64,000 nucleotides of DNA from Pseudomonadota bacterium (GCA_023389155.1 JAEWEV010000011.1:186001-250000), one strand, 5' to 3'. Shown: positions 7,987 to 17,222, counted from the stretch's first letter. The notes: generated by a model from the letters alone, not told the origin. Numbers and translations: made by a program.

Positions 7987-9164
7987 ATGATCCAATCGTA
8001 ATCGTTTCGGCTGCCCGTACTCCCATGGGCGCCATGATGGGCAGCCTGTCCGGGCTGGCCGCGAATGAACTGGGGGCCACCGCCATCCGTGCCGCAGTAG
8101 AGCGCGCCGGAATCAAGCCTGACGATGTCCAGGAAGTCATTATGGGCAACGTGCTGCAGGCAGGGCAGGGACAGGCTCCTGCACGCCAGGCCGCCCTGGG
8201 CGGAGGCTTACCGAAAAGTGTCGCCTGCACCACCATCCACAAGGTTTGCGGGTCGGGCCTGAAAGCCGCCATGCTGGCGCATGACCTGCTGCTGGCCGGC
8301 AGTGCCGACGTCATCGTTGCAGGCGGGCAGGAAAGCATGAGCAATGCTCCCTATCTGCTGCTCAAGGGCCGGCAGGGTTACCGCTACGGTCACTCCACCG
8401 TCTACGATCATATGGCGCTTGACGGCCTGGAAGACGCCTACGCGCGTGGTACCGCCATGGGTGTCTTCGCCGAGCAATGCGCCGACAAATATACCTTCAC
8501 ACGTGAAGCACAGGACGCCTTTTCCATCGAATCGCTGAAACGCGCCAATGCAGCCATCCAGGATGGCAGCTTCGAATGGGAAATCGCACCGGTGACCGTC
8601 AAGGGCCGCGGCGGCGATACCGTCGTCGATACCGACGAGTCACCTGGCAAAGCCAAACCCGAGAAAATTCCCGCACTCAAGCCCGCCTTCAAAAAAGACG
8701 GCTCAGTTACGGCAGCCAATTCCTCGTCAATCTCTGACGGCGCAGCCGCCCTGGTCATCATGCGTGAATCCACCGCGAAAAAACTTGGCGCCACACCCCT
8801 GGCACGGATTGTTGGTCATTCCCAGCATTCGCATGAACCAGAGTGGTTTACAACGGCACCGGTAGGCGCCATTAAAAAACTGCTGGAAAAACTATCATGG
8901 GCCAAGGACGATGTGGATCTGTATGAAATCAACGAAGCCTTTGCGGTCGTTACCATGGCAGCCATGAAAGAACTGGACCTGGATCACGCCAAAGTCAATA
9001 TCCACGGCGGCGCCACTGCCCTGGGCCACCCAATCGGCGCGTCTGGCGCGCGTATCCTGACGACCCTGCTGGGTGCGCTGCGCAAGACCAAGGGCAAACG
9101 CGGCATTGCCACGTTATGCATCGGTGGCGGTGAAGCCGTCGCACTTGCAGTAGAAATGGTCTGA
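7983..9164 (+). CDS. Acetyl-CoA C-acetyltransferase (thiolase)
   Basis: A 393-residue degradative/biosynthetic thiolase of the AtoB/PhaA type. The nucleophile is Cys89 in TIHKVCGSGLKA. The His active-site segment is GGATALGHPIGASGAR (near 340-356) and the C-terminal acid/base Cys lies in LCIGGGEAVALA. It interconverts acetoacetyl-CoA plus CoA with two acetyl-CoA, the last step after acetoacetate activation in leucine breakdown. It is coupled to aceK by a 4-base overlap and followed by a strong hairpin at 9178-9201. No acetoacetate CoA-transferase or synthetase is seen nearby. Confidence 0.95.
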   Translation: MNDPIVIVSAARTPMGAMMGSLSGLAANELGATAIRAAVERAGIKPDDVQEVIMGNVLQAGQGQAPARQAALGGGLPKSVACTTIHKVCGSGLKAAMLAHDLLLAGSADVIVAGGQESMSNAPYLLLKGRQGYRYGHSTVYDHMALDGLEDAYARGTAMGVFAEQCADKYTFTREAQDAFSIESLKRANAAIQDGSFEWEIAPVTVKGRGGDTVVDTDESPGKAKPEKIPALKPAFKKDGSVTAANSSSISDGAAALVIMRESTAKKLGATPLARIVGHSQHSHEPEWFTTAPVGAIKKLLEKLSWAKDDVDLYEINEAFAVVTMAAMKELDLDHAKVNIHGGATALGHPIGASGARILTTLLGALRKTKGKRGIATLCIGGGEAVALAVEMV

Positions 9165-9177
9165 CCCTGTGAGCCGC

Positions 9178-9201
9178 TGTCGGGAATACGCATTCCCGAC
9201 A
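9178..9201 (+). other. Perfect 10-bp hairpin between thiolase and mccB
   Basis: TGTCGGGAAT and ATTCCCGACA form a 10-bp stem around the loop ACGC. No T-run follows on the plus strand (an A-run lies 10 bases beyond), so it is a poor intrinsic terminator. It may be a processing or stabilising structure that sets mccBA apart from ivd-aceK-thiolase. Confidence 0.6.
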
Positions 9202-9283
9202 CGGTTTACGCAAAAAAAACGTTATCCCCCGCGGTTCGCACCATCCGGTTCGCAACTGCCGGCGACTTGCATGGAAACGATTT

Positions 9284-10891
9284 ATGCCCGTTATTACTTC
9301 AAAAATCAATGTCCGCTCTGCCTCCTTCCTGGAAAACGCAGAAGCCATGCAGCAGCAGATCGATGACCTGCTGTTGCATCTGAAAAAAACCGCCCTGGGC
9401 GGCAGCGAGACCGCACGCGCCAAACATGTGGCACGCGGCAAGCTGCTGCCACGCGAACGGGTTGAACGCCTGCTGGATCCTGGCACGGCCTTTCTGGAAC
9501 TCTCGCCCATGGCGGCCCACGACATGTATGACAACGAAGCCCCTGGCGCCGGCGTCATCACCGGAATAGGTCGGGTCAACGGCATTGAATGCGTGATTGT
9601 GTGCAATGACGCCACGGTAAAAGGGGGTACTTACTACCCCATGACCGTCAAGAAGCACCTGCGCGCGCAGGAAATTGCCCAGCAGAACCATCTGCCGTGC
9701 ATTTACCTGGTGGACTCGGGCGGCGCCAACCTGCCCCGTCAGGACATGGTTTTTCCGGATCGCGATCATTTCGGCCGCATTTTCTACAACCAGGCAGTCA
9801 TGTCCTCCATGGGCATTGCGCAAATTGCTGTTGTCATGGGATCGTGTACAGCCGGCGGTGCGTATGTTCCGGCCATGAGCGATGAATCCATTATCGTCAA
9901 GAATCAGGGCACCATCTTTCTGGGCGGGCCGCCACTGGTCAAGGCCGCCACCGGCGAAGTCGTCACGGCAGAAGACCTGGGCGGCGGTGATGTGCACACC
10001 CGGCTGTCCGGCGTGGTCGATCATTTGGCCAACAGTGATATGCATGCCCTGCAGCTCGCCCGCGACACCGTCGCACGCCTGAACATAAAAAAAGACATGC
10101 CACTGCGGCTGCAGCCCGTACGTGAGCCGCTGTATGACCCGGCCGAACTCAATGGCATCATTCCCGCCGACACGCGCAAGCCATATGACGTACGTGAAGT
10201 GATTGCACGCATTGTGGACGGCTCCGAATTTGATGAGTTCAAAGCACGCTTTGGCACAACGCTGGTGACCGGCTTTGCCCATCTGCATGGCATGCCCGTC
10301 GGCATTATTGCCAACAACGGGATTCTGTTTTCAGAAGCGGCGCAAAAAGGCGCGCACTTTATAGAACTGTGCTGCCAGCGCAAAATCCCACTCGTTTTCC
10401 TGCAGAACATCACGGGCTTTATGGTCGGTCGCAAGTACGAAAATGAAGGAATCGCCCGCCATGGCGCAAAAATGGTGACGGCCGTCTCGACCGCTTCGGT
10501 TCCCAAAATTACCGTGCTGATCGGTGGCTCTTTCGGCGCCGGCAACTACGGCATGTGTGGCCGCGCCTTCAATCCGCGCCTGCTGTTCATGTGGCCCAAT
10601 GCCCGCATCTCTGTCATGGGCGGCGAACAGGCGGCCAGCGTGCTCTCCACGATCCGTCGCGATGGGATTGAAGCCAAGGGGGGTCAGTGGAGTGCCGAAG
10701 AAGAAGAGCAATTCAAGGCACCGATTCGCGACCAGTACGAGCGCGAAGGCCATCCCTACTATGCCACCGCACGCATGTGGGATGACGGCATCATCCAGCC
10801 GGCCGATACCCGCCGCGTACTGGCCCTGAGCCTGTCCGCAGCGCTGAATGCCCCGATAGAAGACACGCGTTTCGGCGTGTTCCGCATCTGA
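9284..10891 (+). CDS. mccB: Methylcrotonyl-CoA carboxylase, carboxyltransferase (beta) subunit
   Basis: A 535-residue carboxyltransferase that moves CO2 from carboxybiotin to 3-methylcrotonyl-CoA. It has the two crotonase-like halves of acyl-CoA carboxylase beta chains: GVITGIGRVNGIECV and MGSCTAGGAYVPAMSDE in the N half, and GFMVGRKYENEGIARHGAKM and GGSFGAGNYGMCGRAF (the oxyanion-hole glycines) in the C half. AFNPRLLFMWPNARISVMGG is characteristic of methylcrotonyl- rather than propionyl-CoA carboxylases. It is followed 14 bases later by the biotin subunit gene. Confidence 0.95.
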   Translation: MPVITSKINVRSASFLENAEAMQQQIDDLLLHLKKTALGGSETARAKHVARGKLLPRERVERLLDPGTAFLELSPMAAHDMYDNEAPGAGVITGIGRVNGIECVIVCNDATVKGGTYYPMTVKKHLRAQEIAQQNHLPCIYLVDSGGANLPRQDMVFPDRDHFGRIFYNQAVMSSMGIAQIAVVMGSCTAGGAYVPAMSDESIIVKNQGTIFLGGPPLVKAATGEVVTAEDLGGGDVHTRLSGVVDHLANSDMHALQLARDTVARLNIKKDMPLRLQPVREPLYDPAELNGIIPADTRKPYDVREVIARIVDGSEFDEFKARFGTTLVTGFAHLHGMPVGIIANNGILFSEAAQKGAHFIELCCQRKIPLVFLQNITGFMVGRKYENEGIARHGAKMVTAVSTASVPKITVLIGGSFGAGNYGMCGRAFNPRLLFMWPNARISVMGGEQAASVLSTIRRDGIEAKGGQWSAEEEEQFKAPIRDQYEREGHPYYATARMWDDGIIQPADTRRVLALSLSAALNAPIEDTRFGVFRI

Positions 10892-10905
10892 CCGGAGACC
10901 AGAAC

Positions 10906-12936
10906 ATGTTTCATACCATTCTTATTGCCAACCGCGGCGAAATCGCCTGCCGTGTCGCGGCCACGGCGCGCCGCATGGGCATCCGTACCGTTGCTGTGTA
11001 TTCCGATGCCGATGCTGGCGCCGCGCATGTCCAGGCCTGCGATGAATCCGTACATATCGGTGCAGCCGAACCCAGTGCCAGTTATCTGCTGGGCGATGTC
11101 ATTCTGAACGCGGCCCGCGCTACCGGTGCCCAGGCCATTCACCCGGGCTACGGTTTTCTGTCTGAGAACGAAGGCTTTGCCCAGGCTTGTCACGACGCTG
11201 GCGTCACCTTCATCGGCCCGCCCGTATCGGCCATCGCCGCCATGGGTAGCAAATCGGCCGCCAAATCTCTGATGGAAAAGGCAGGCGTACCATTGGTACC
11301 CGGCTATCACGGCAAGGATCAGAACCCCGATCTGCTGCATCAGGAGGCCGATCGTATTGGCTATCCCGTTTTAATCAAGGCCAGCGCCGGCGGTGGCGGC
11401 AAAGGCATGCGTGTCGTCAACAGCTCGGGGGACTTTCCTGCTGCCCTGGCTTCGTGCAAGCGTGAGGCCATCAGCAGTTTTGGTGATGACATGGTCCTCA
11501 TCGAACGCTACCTGACCAAACCCCGACATATTGAAATTCAGGTCTTCGCAGACAGTCAAGGCAACGCCGTTTACCTGTTCGAGCGTGACTGTTCGGTCCA
11601 GCGCCGTCACCAGAAAGTGATTGAAGAAGCGCCCGCACCAGGAATGACGCCGGAACGCCGCAGGGAAATGGGCGTAGCGGCCGTGGCCGCCGCCAAAGCG
11701 GTGGGTTACGTGGGTGCGGGAACCGTGGAATTCATTGCCGAGCCCGATGGTCGCTTCTATTTCATGGAAATGAATACACGCCTGCAGGTCGAACACCCGG
11801 TTACAGAAATGATTACCGGACTGGATCTGGTCGAATGGCAACTACGTGTTGCCGCGGGACAGCCGCTGCCGCTGACCCAGGAACAGCTGAGCATGACGGG
11901 TCACGCAATCGAAGCCCGCATTTACGCAGAAAATCCGGATAACGGTTTTCTGCCGTCCATTGGCACACTCAGCCACCTGCGCCTGCCCGAGCATGTGGCA
12001 TTTCGCAATGGCACGATTCGTGTCGATGGAGGGGTTCGGGAAGGCGACACCATCTCGCCCTATTATGATCCCATGATCGCCAAGCTGATTGTCCGGGGCG
12101 AAAACCGTGAGCAGGCCATCGCCCGCATGCATGACGCCCTGGCGCAGACTCACGTAGTCGGCGTCAGGACCAATCTGGCTTTCCTGGGCAAACTGATGGA
12201 AAACACGGCGTTTGCCACTGCCGATCTGGATACCGGACTCATTGAAAAAAACCGCGAGCAGCTGCTGCCCGAGCATACCGAAGCGCCACTCCCTGCCCTG
12301 GCATGTGTGGCTGCCACCTGGATCAGCGTTCAGGGGCAAACCGGGCAAAACCAAAATCGCCTCAGCCACACGGCTGACCCCTGGGACAACACCGACGGCT
12401 GGCGCCTGGCAGGATGCTATCATCAAACCCTGCAGCTGCAGGACGGAGATACCGCGCACACCCTGGCCATGCATCGCGAGAACGGACAGTGGCGTCTGGT
12501 CCATCAGGACCGGGATTATCCGATCACCTGGTCAGCAAAACAGGACGGAGAAAGCTGGCAAACCCAGGTCAATCTGGATGGGCGCAATTACCGTGCTGTC
12601 ATCGTTCGTGAAGATGAGCAGGCCTGGCTGTTCGGCACGGCAGAAACCGGCGGAACCCGCGTATTCGGCCTGCCCGATATGCTGCGTCATGCGGCCGATG
12701 AAAGTGCCGACCATGGCGGTAATCTGACCGCCCCCATGCCCGGCAAAATCATCTCGCTCTCGGTCAAGGCCGGCGATACCGTGAAAAAAGGCGATGCGTT
12801 GATGGTCATGGAAGCCATGAAGATGGAACACGGCATCAGTGCACCCACGGACGGAGTGGTGGAAGAAATCTTCTTCGCTGTGGGTGATCAGGTCTCGGAT
12901 GGGGCCGAACTCATCAGGATTGCGCAAGCCGGATAA
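10906..12936 (+). CDS. mccA: Methylcrotonyl-CoA carboxylase, biotin (alpha) subunit
   Basis: A 676-residue protein joining biotin carboxylase (1 to about 445, with ILIANRGEIACRV, the ATP-grasp glycine loop KASAGGGGKGMRVV and MNTRLQVEHPVTEM), a linker region, and a C-terminal biotinyl domain (VMEAMKMEHG, biotinylated Lys639). It carboxylates biotin with ATP and bicarbonate and hands CO2 to MccB. Last gene of the leucine cluster on this strand. The next two enzymes of the pathway, methylglutaconyl-CoA hydratase and HMG-CoA lyase, are not found in the window. Confidence 0.95.
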   Translation: MFHTILIANRGEIACRVAATARRMGIRTVAVYSDADAGAAHVQACDESVHIGAAEPSASYLLGDVILNAARATGAQAIHPGYGFLSENEGFAQACHDAGVTFIGPPVSAIAAMGSKSAAKSLMEKAGVPLVPGYHGKDQNPDLLHQEADRIGYPVLIKASAGGGGKGMRVVNSSGDFPAALASCKREAISSFGDDMVLIERYLTKPRHIEIQVFADSQGNAVYLFERDCSVQRRHQKVIEEAPAPGMTPERRREMGVAAVAAAKAVGYVGAGTVEFIAEPDGRFYFMEMNTRLQVEHPVTEMITGLDLVEWQLRVAAGQPLPLTQEQLSMTGHAIEARIYAENPDNGFLPSIGTLSHLRLPEHVAFRNGTIRVDGGVREGDTISPYYDPMIAKLIVRGENREQAIARMHDALAQTHVVGVRTNLAFLGKLMENTAFATADLDTGLIEKNREQLLPEHTEAPLPALACVAATWISVQGQTGQNQNRLSHTADPWDNTDGWRLAGCYHQTLQLQDGDTAHTLAMHRENGQWRLVHQDRDYPITWSAKQDGESWQTQVNLDGRNYRAVIVREDEQAWLFGTAETGGTRVFGLPDMLRHAADESADHGGNLTAPMPGKIISLSVKAGDTVKKGDALMVMEAMKMEHGISAPTDGVVEEIFFAVGDQVSDGAELIRIAQAG

Positions 12937-13254
12937 TCGTAGAGGTGGAACGGCGCAATGTCGGAAGACTTGACGACCAGGCGCGCGATGTCATGAACAG
13001 GTTCCCCGGAGTATGGCTGTCTGTTTTTCGGCTGGGGGTTGCTACTGAAGCGCTGTCGTTCACGGGCGGAGGTTTTGCTTGCAACCCTGTCTTCAACCGC
13101 CAGTCGTTACAGCACTGCAGTGTTGCTTTTGGCACGCTCTGATGAATACAGGATCGCATTTGACACGCTGCGATGAAAGGCGGGATATTGCCATCGCAGC
13201 GCTTCAGGTGCCAACCGGAGTGCCGCAAGCAACTCGCAACAAACTCCAACAAAC

Positions 13255-13291
13255 AAGAAGCAAGCACCGTACAGCTTGCTGCTCGCTTCTT
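13255..13291. other. Inverted repeat in the mccA downstream region
   Basis: AAGAAGC (13255-13261) and GCTTCTT (13285-13291) can pair, with weaker inner pairing (AAGC/GCTT). The intergenic stretch 12937-13392 separates convergent genes, and apart from this I recognise nothing in it. A loose bidirectional terminator role is possible, but no T-run follows. Confidence 0.3.
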
Positions 13292-13392
13292 GCCATTTGC
13301 CGCAAGCTGCACGAATGTCGATAGCCGGGTGCCTGCAACTCCATAAACAGGAACCCTATGCCCCAGGTTCCCAGGACATTTTTCCAGGCAGC

Positions 13393-13725
13393 TTATTCCC
13401 TGTCTTCGTCCAGCTGGATATTGCCACCTTCGTTAGCCCAGTCCGCCTCGCGCTGCTCCTCGATATCACCGGAAAGCGTATCGAGCAGTTCGTTAATTTC
13501 GTCCTGGTAGGTTTCAATCATATCGTCCGGCAAACCCAGTGATTCCTGGGCCTCCAGAAAACTTCCGGCACAGATGTTAAGCGAATCACGTACTGCCTTT
13601 TTGTCGGTGACATTGGCAAGCAGTGCATAGACGGCGTGTTGCAGCGCCGCCTGCTGCGCCATGCATTGATTCAGGTTATCCGACAGTTCAATAACCAACT
13701 CTTTGAGTTCCATCTCGTTCTGCAT
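13393..13725 (-). CDS. Hypothetical small acidic protein
   Basis: A 110-residue protein, not recognised as a named family. The start at 13725 is chosen because AAGGAG lies six bases upstream; the frame opens earlier without a ribosome site. It reads MQNEMELKELVIELSDNL and is mostly predicted helix, with ALQHAVYALLANVTDKKAVRDSL and an acidic C-terminus rich in Glu/Asp (DIEEQREADWANEGG). There is no signal peptide or membrane segment. It lies just downstream of argD on the same strand (84 bases). A soluble helical adaptor or regulator would fit, but no function is claimed. Confidence 0.7.
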   Translation of the reverse strand: MQNEMELKELVIELSDNLNQCMAQQAALQHAVYALLANVTDKKAVRDSLNICAGSFLEAQESLGLPDDMIETYQDEINELLDTLSGDIEEQREADWANEGGNIQLDEDRE

Positions 13726-13809
13726 GATTACTCCTTTATGCTTCTCAGTGACAGCCGGGCGCGATCGCATCCGGCTGCTTGGGTGTCCTGTCGGGGGAAC
13801 AGGGTAATT

Positions 13810-15000
13810 TCAGGACCTGACCTCGGTGATCACTTCGTCCAGCCACGCCAGCATCAGTTTGATTTCGTCTTCGGTAATATTGAGTGCAGTCATGAAACGC
13901 AGCAGATTCGGACGCGGCGCGTTCAGCAGCATGCCTTCCGGGCCGCGGTTACGGGCCGCATCCACAATTGCCGGGCCATCGTCCTTATCCAGAACCAGGG
14001 CGCGCAGCAGTCCCATGCCACGCTCTCCTTTCATGCCCCATTTTTCAGAGAGCGCCAACAGGCCTTTTGAAAGCTGTTCCGAGCGCAGTTGCACACTTTC
14101 CATAAACCCAGGCGCGGTCAGTGCATCAAACACCGCAACCCCGCCTGCCGTAATTAATGGATTGCCATTGTAAGTACCGCCCTGGTCACCATGTTCGAAG
14201 CAGGCAACCTCTTCGCGAGCCAGCATGGCCGCCAAGGGAATGCCACTGCCAATTCCCTTGCCCAGCGACATGATATCGGGTTCGATCCCGAAAGCCTGAT
14301 AGGCGAAAAGGGTGCCGCAACGACCCATGCCGGTCTGCACTTCATCCACGATCAACAGCATATTGTTCTCGCGCGTCAGTTCGCGCAAGGCTTTCATGAA
14401 CGCCGCGTCAGCAGGCACTACACCGCCCTCGCCTTGCACGGGTTCAAGCATAACCGCGACTGTCTTGTCATCAATTAAAGCCTTGACCGAATCCAGATTG
14501 TTCAGTTCTGCCTTGGGAAATCCGTCAACCTGCGGCGCAAATTTCTTATCCCAACCCTCTTTGCCGGATGCCGACATGGTGGCCAGCGTGCGACCATGAA
14601 AACTGTGGTCGAAAGTGATGATTTTGAAGGCGCCGTTTTTATGCTTCTGCCCCCACTTGCGGGCCAGCTTGATCACGCCTTCATTGGCTTCTGCGCCACT
14701 GTTGGTAAAAAAGACCTGATCGAAACAGGACGCATCGGTCAGCCGTTTAGCCAGCGCCACCGAAGGTTCGTTGAAAAAGGCAGGCGACGGATTAATCAGC
14801 TTTGTCGCCTGCGCATTGAGCGCCTGAATCAGTTGTGGCGGACAGTGGCCCAGGCAGTTGACGGCCCACCCCTGGATGCAGTCCAGATATCGCTTGCCGG
14901 TATCATCCGTCAGCCAGGAACCTTCACCCTTGACGAAATACATCGGTGGGCGGGCAGTAATTTCCATAAGCGACTGGGTGTCGGCGGGACTGAAAGACAT
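13810..15000 (-). CDS. argD: Acetylornithine/ornithine-type aminotransferase
   Basis: A 396-residue class III PLP aminotransferase. Seen: FFTNSGAEANEGVIKLAR (phosphate-binding loop), FDHSFHGRTLATMSASG, MLEPVQGEGGV, LLIVDEVQTGMGRCG (Asp to the pyridine nitrogen), and SLGKGIGSGIPLAAM near residue 250 with the Schiff-base Lys. These match acetylornithine aminotransferases of the arginine pathway, although succinylornithine or related omega-amino substrates cannot be excluded. AAGGAAATGCC precedes the ATG. The promoter and a paired direct repeat lie upstream at 15042-15106. Confidence 0.9.
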   Translation of the reverse strand: MSFSPADTQSLMEITARPPMYFVKGEGSWLTDDTGKRYLDCIQGWAVNCLGHCPPQLIQALNAQATKLINPSPAFFNEPSVALAKRLTDASCFDQVFFTNSGAEANEGVIKLARKWGQKHKNGAFKIITFDHSFHGRTLATMSASGKEGWDKKFAPQVDGFPKAELNNLDSVKALIDDKTVAVMLEPVQGEGGVVPADAAFMKALRELTRENNMLLIVDEVQTGMGRCGTLFAYQAFGIEPDIMSLGKGIGSGIPLAAMLAREEVACFEHGDQGGTYNGNPLITAGGVAVFDALTAPGFMESVQLRSEQLSKGLLALSEKWGMKGERGMGLLRALVLDKDDGPAIVDAARNRGPEGMLLNAPRPNLLRFMTALNITEDEIKLMLAWLDEVITEVRS

Positions 15001-15041
15001 GGCATTTCCTTATAAATGCAAAAGGGATGAAGTAAGTTTTC

Positions 15042-15106
15042 ATTGTATTCAAATTCCCATCCCCTGTCCGGTCTGTGAAAAAATCCGCTCCTGTCTGTGA
15101 AAAAAA
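15042..15106 (-). promoter_or_regulatory. argD promoter with a 13-base direct repeat upstream
   Basis: On the minus strand CGGACA (15070-15065) and TACAAT (15047-15042) are 17 bases apart. Immediately upstream lie two copies of GTCTGTGAAAAAA as read on the plus strand (15071-15083 and 15093-15105), starting 22 bases apart, about two helical turns. This layout suits an activator binding next to the -35 box. The remainder of 15107-15526 holds no gene I can support. Confidence 0.5.
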
Positions 15107-15526
15107 CCCACTACGGAACCAGGTCAATCATCGTGCCAATCCGCTGCCAATTTGCACAACGCATCGCTTGACGGTCCAAACAGATATCTGACCACCATGA
15201 AAACTGCGCCAGCGGTCATATCTGCAATCGACTGAAACAGAACCCGCGGCCTGCGGGCAACGGTCATGTCACGGAAAAGTCTTTTTGAATCATGAGCCTG
15301 GATGCACAGGGACGATATTTTTTTGTCAGCCGGCAATAAACCGTTGCCTGAGCCTGCAAAAACCCGTAAAGTATAATCATTAAGCCTGCGTAACGGCTGA
15401 CGGGTGTAGCCCGTCAAATAGCACCATTTATCTACGCTTTCAGCTTAATTAAAGTATTTTGAAGGCAGGATGGTGTCATTTGACTGAAGGGCTATCATTG
15501 AATAAACCTTTTGGGGAAAACGCATT

Positions 15527-15985
15527 ATGTATGATGTCCTGGTTTATCTCTTCGAGAACTATTACACTCCGGAGTCCTGCCCTTCCGCAGATGTCCTGAC
15601 CAAGCGGCTCATGGCCGCCGGTTTCGAACATGAAGACATCGACGACGCCATTGGCTGGCTGTTCGGGCTGGCCGAGTCCACAGAGAAATGCGTAGAACTC
15701 ACCAGCATGTCAGATGCCAGCACACGGGTATACACACCCGGTGAACAGCAGCATCTGGGCGTTGCCGCCATCGGCTTCCTGAGTTTCCTGGAATACACCG
15801 GCGCTGTTGCTCCTGCGCTGCGTGAAATCATTATTGATCGTGCCATGGCAGCGCCCGAGGCGCCCCTGTCCCTGCAACACATGAAAATCATTACCCTGAT
15901 GGTATTGTGGAGCCAGGAAGCAGAAATCGATCATCTGATCCTGGAAGAACTGGTCACGGACGACGAAGAAAAGCTCTTCCACTGA
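15527..15985 (+). CDS. smg: DUF494 family protein Smg
   Basis: A 152-residue Smg protein, widespread in beta- and gammaproteobacteria and of unknown biochemical role. It starts MYDVLVYLFENYY and shows the conserved MAAGFEHEDIDDAIGWLFGL and the acidic C-terminus VTDDEEKLFH. No membrane segments. Smg is commonly found near dprA and topB; here topB lies about 4.4 kb downstream with gluQ and a large membrane-protein gene between them, and dprA is absent from the window. Confidence 0.93.
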   Translation: MYDVLVYLFENYYTPESCPSADVLTKRLMAAGFEHEDIDDAIGWLFGLAESTEKCVELTSMSDASTRVYTPGEQQHLGVAAIGFLSFLEYTGAVAPALREIIIDRAMAAPEAPLSLQHMKIITLMVLWSQEAEIDHLILEELVTDDEEKLFH

Positions 15986-16156
15986 TCGACCCGGGGAATC
16001 GAAAGCGACAGGGCGTCGCCTGCCATCCGCAGACAGGATGCCCGGTCAGCCGCCGGTACCACCGTCGACATAAGCACCAGCGTCCGCTTTCCTGCTGACG
16101 CGGCGTGATGCACCGATTCCCCTTTCGCCCTTTCGTATACTTGCACCATCGTTATT

Positions 16157-17062
16157 TTGCCCAGTTCGCCTGTCCCCGCAAACAAAACCTATACCGGGCG
16201 TTTTGCGCCCAGTCCCAGCGGCCCCCTGCATGATGGGTCCCTGGTTGCCGCCATGGCCAGTTATCTGGACGCACGGGCACACCAGGGCCGCTGGCTACTG
16301 CGGATAGAAGATATTGATACACCCCGTGTGGTCGCCGGTGCAGATCAGGTCATTCTTTCCCAGTTGCAGACACTGGGTATGCATTGGGATGGCGACATTA
16401 TCCGGCAATCAGAACGCCTGCACCGATACACAGAAATTTTCGAACAACTGGCAGATCGCGGACTGATCTATGGATGCGCCTGTACGCGGCAGGAGATCAA
16501 CGAGAAAGCCAGGCAGGCCGGGCTTCTGGGCGAAGATGGGGAACGCCCCTATGCCGGCACCTGTCGCCACGGCATCCGCGATGGCCGGCCGCCGCGGGCA
16601 TGGCGCATGATCGTTCCCGATGAAACGTATACGTTTGCGGATCGGTGGGTCGGCACGCGGACCCAGAACGTCGCACAGGCGGTTGGCGACATGCTTATCA
16701 AACGCGCCGATGGACTCTTTGCCTACCAGTTAGTAGTGGTGGTAGACGATCACGATCAGGGCGTTACCGATATCGTCCGGGGGCAGGATCTGCTTTCCTC
16801 GACGGCCAGACAGCACCAGCTGGCCCGCCTCCTGGGCTTTACCCCGCCACGCATGATGCATATTCCGCTAGTACTGGATGCCAATGGCAGAAAACTGTCC
16901 AAACAGAACCACGCACAGGCGATTGATCTTCAAAACCCGATCAAAAGCCTGCACCGCGCATGGGCTGCACTGGGATTCCCGGTATTGCCGGTAACCACCG
17001 TCCCCGCATTCTGGGACGCCGCCATCAGCACATGGCAACAAAACTTCAGGATTAACGCCTAG
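16157..17062 (+). CDS. gluQ: Glutamyl-Q tRNA(Asp) synthetase (TTG start)
   Basis: A 301-residue GluQ-RS, a shortened glutamyl-tRNA synthetase lacking the anticodon-binding domain, which attaches glutamate to the queuosine base of tRNA-Asp. Seen: RFAPSPSGPLHDGSL (15-29), the HIGH-type ATP site; a Cys set (CACTRQE near 108-110 and GTCRHG near 136) for the family zinc; and GRKLSKQNHAQ near 252, the KMSKS equivalent. The first codon is TTG at 16157; no in-frame ATG or GTG lies between there and the conserved GRFAPSP segment. The start is therefore TTG or an even rarer codon. Confidence 0.93.
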   Translation: MPSSPVPANKTYTGRFAPSPSGPLHDGSLVAAMASYLDARAHQGRWLLRIEDIDTPRVVAGADQVILSQLQTLGMHWDGDIIRQSERLHRYTEIFEQLADRGLIYGCACTRQEINEKARQAGLLGEDGERPYAGTCRHGIRDGRPPRAWRMIVPDETYTFADRWVGTRTQNVAQAVGDMLIKRADGLFAYQLVVVVDDHDQGVTDIVRGQDLLSSTARQHQLARLLGFTPPRMMHIPLVLDANGRKLSKQNHAQAIDLQNPIKSLHRAWAALGFPVLPVTTVPAFWDAAISTWQQNFRINA

Positions 17063-17116
17063 CCGCTAATAGATGGCGGTCCTGCCGCGTCGAGGTCGTA
17101 CGGCGCGGATTCGGGT

Positions 17117-17140
17117 GCCGGATAGGGTCGCCGGATAGGG
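17117..17140. repeat. Two copies of GCCGGATAGGG
   Basis: GCCGGATAGGG occurs at 17117-17127 and 17130-17140 in the convergent gap after gluQ. A short local duplication with no assigned function. Confidence 0.5.
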
Positions 17141-17222
17141 GGCATGCTGGAAATGGGCACGCCGTACCTGGATTATTTGTGCTCTGAAACTATCCGAGCG
17201 CTGAAATGTAGGCGATGAGATC

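Noticed and set aside
9299..10288. 329-residue minus-strand frame
   Set aside because: Antisense of mccB; His/Gln-rich composition typical of a shadow frame.
15124..15417. 97-residue minus-strand frame in the argD-smg gap
   Set aside because: No ribosome site and no family resemblance; composition like noncoding sequence.
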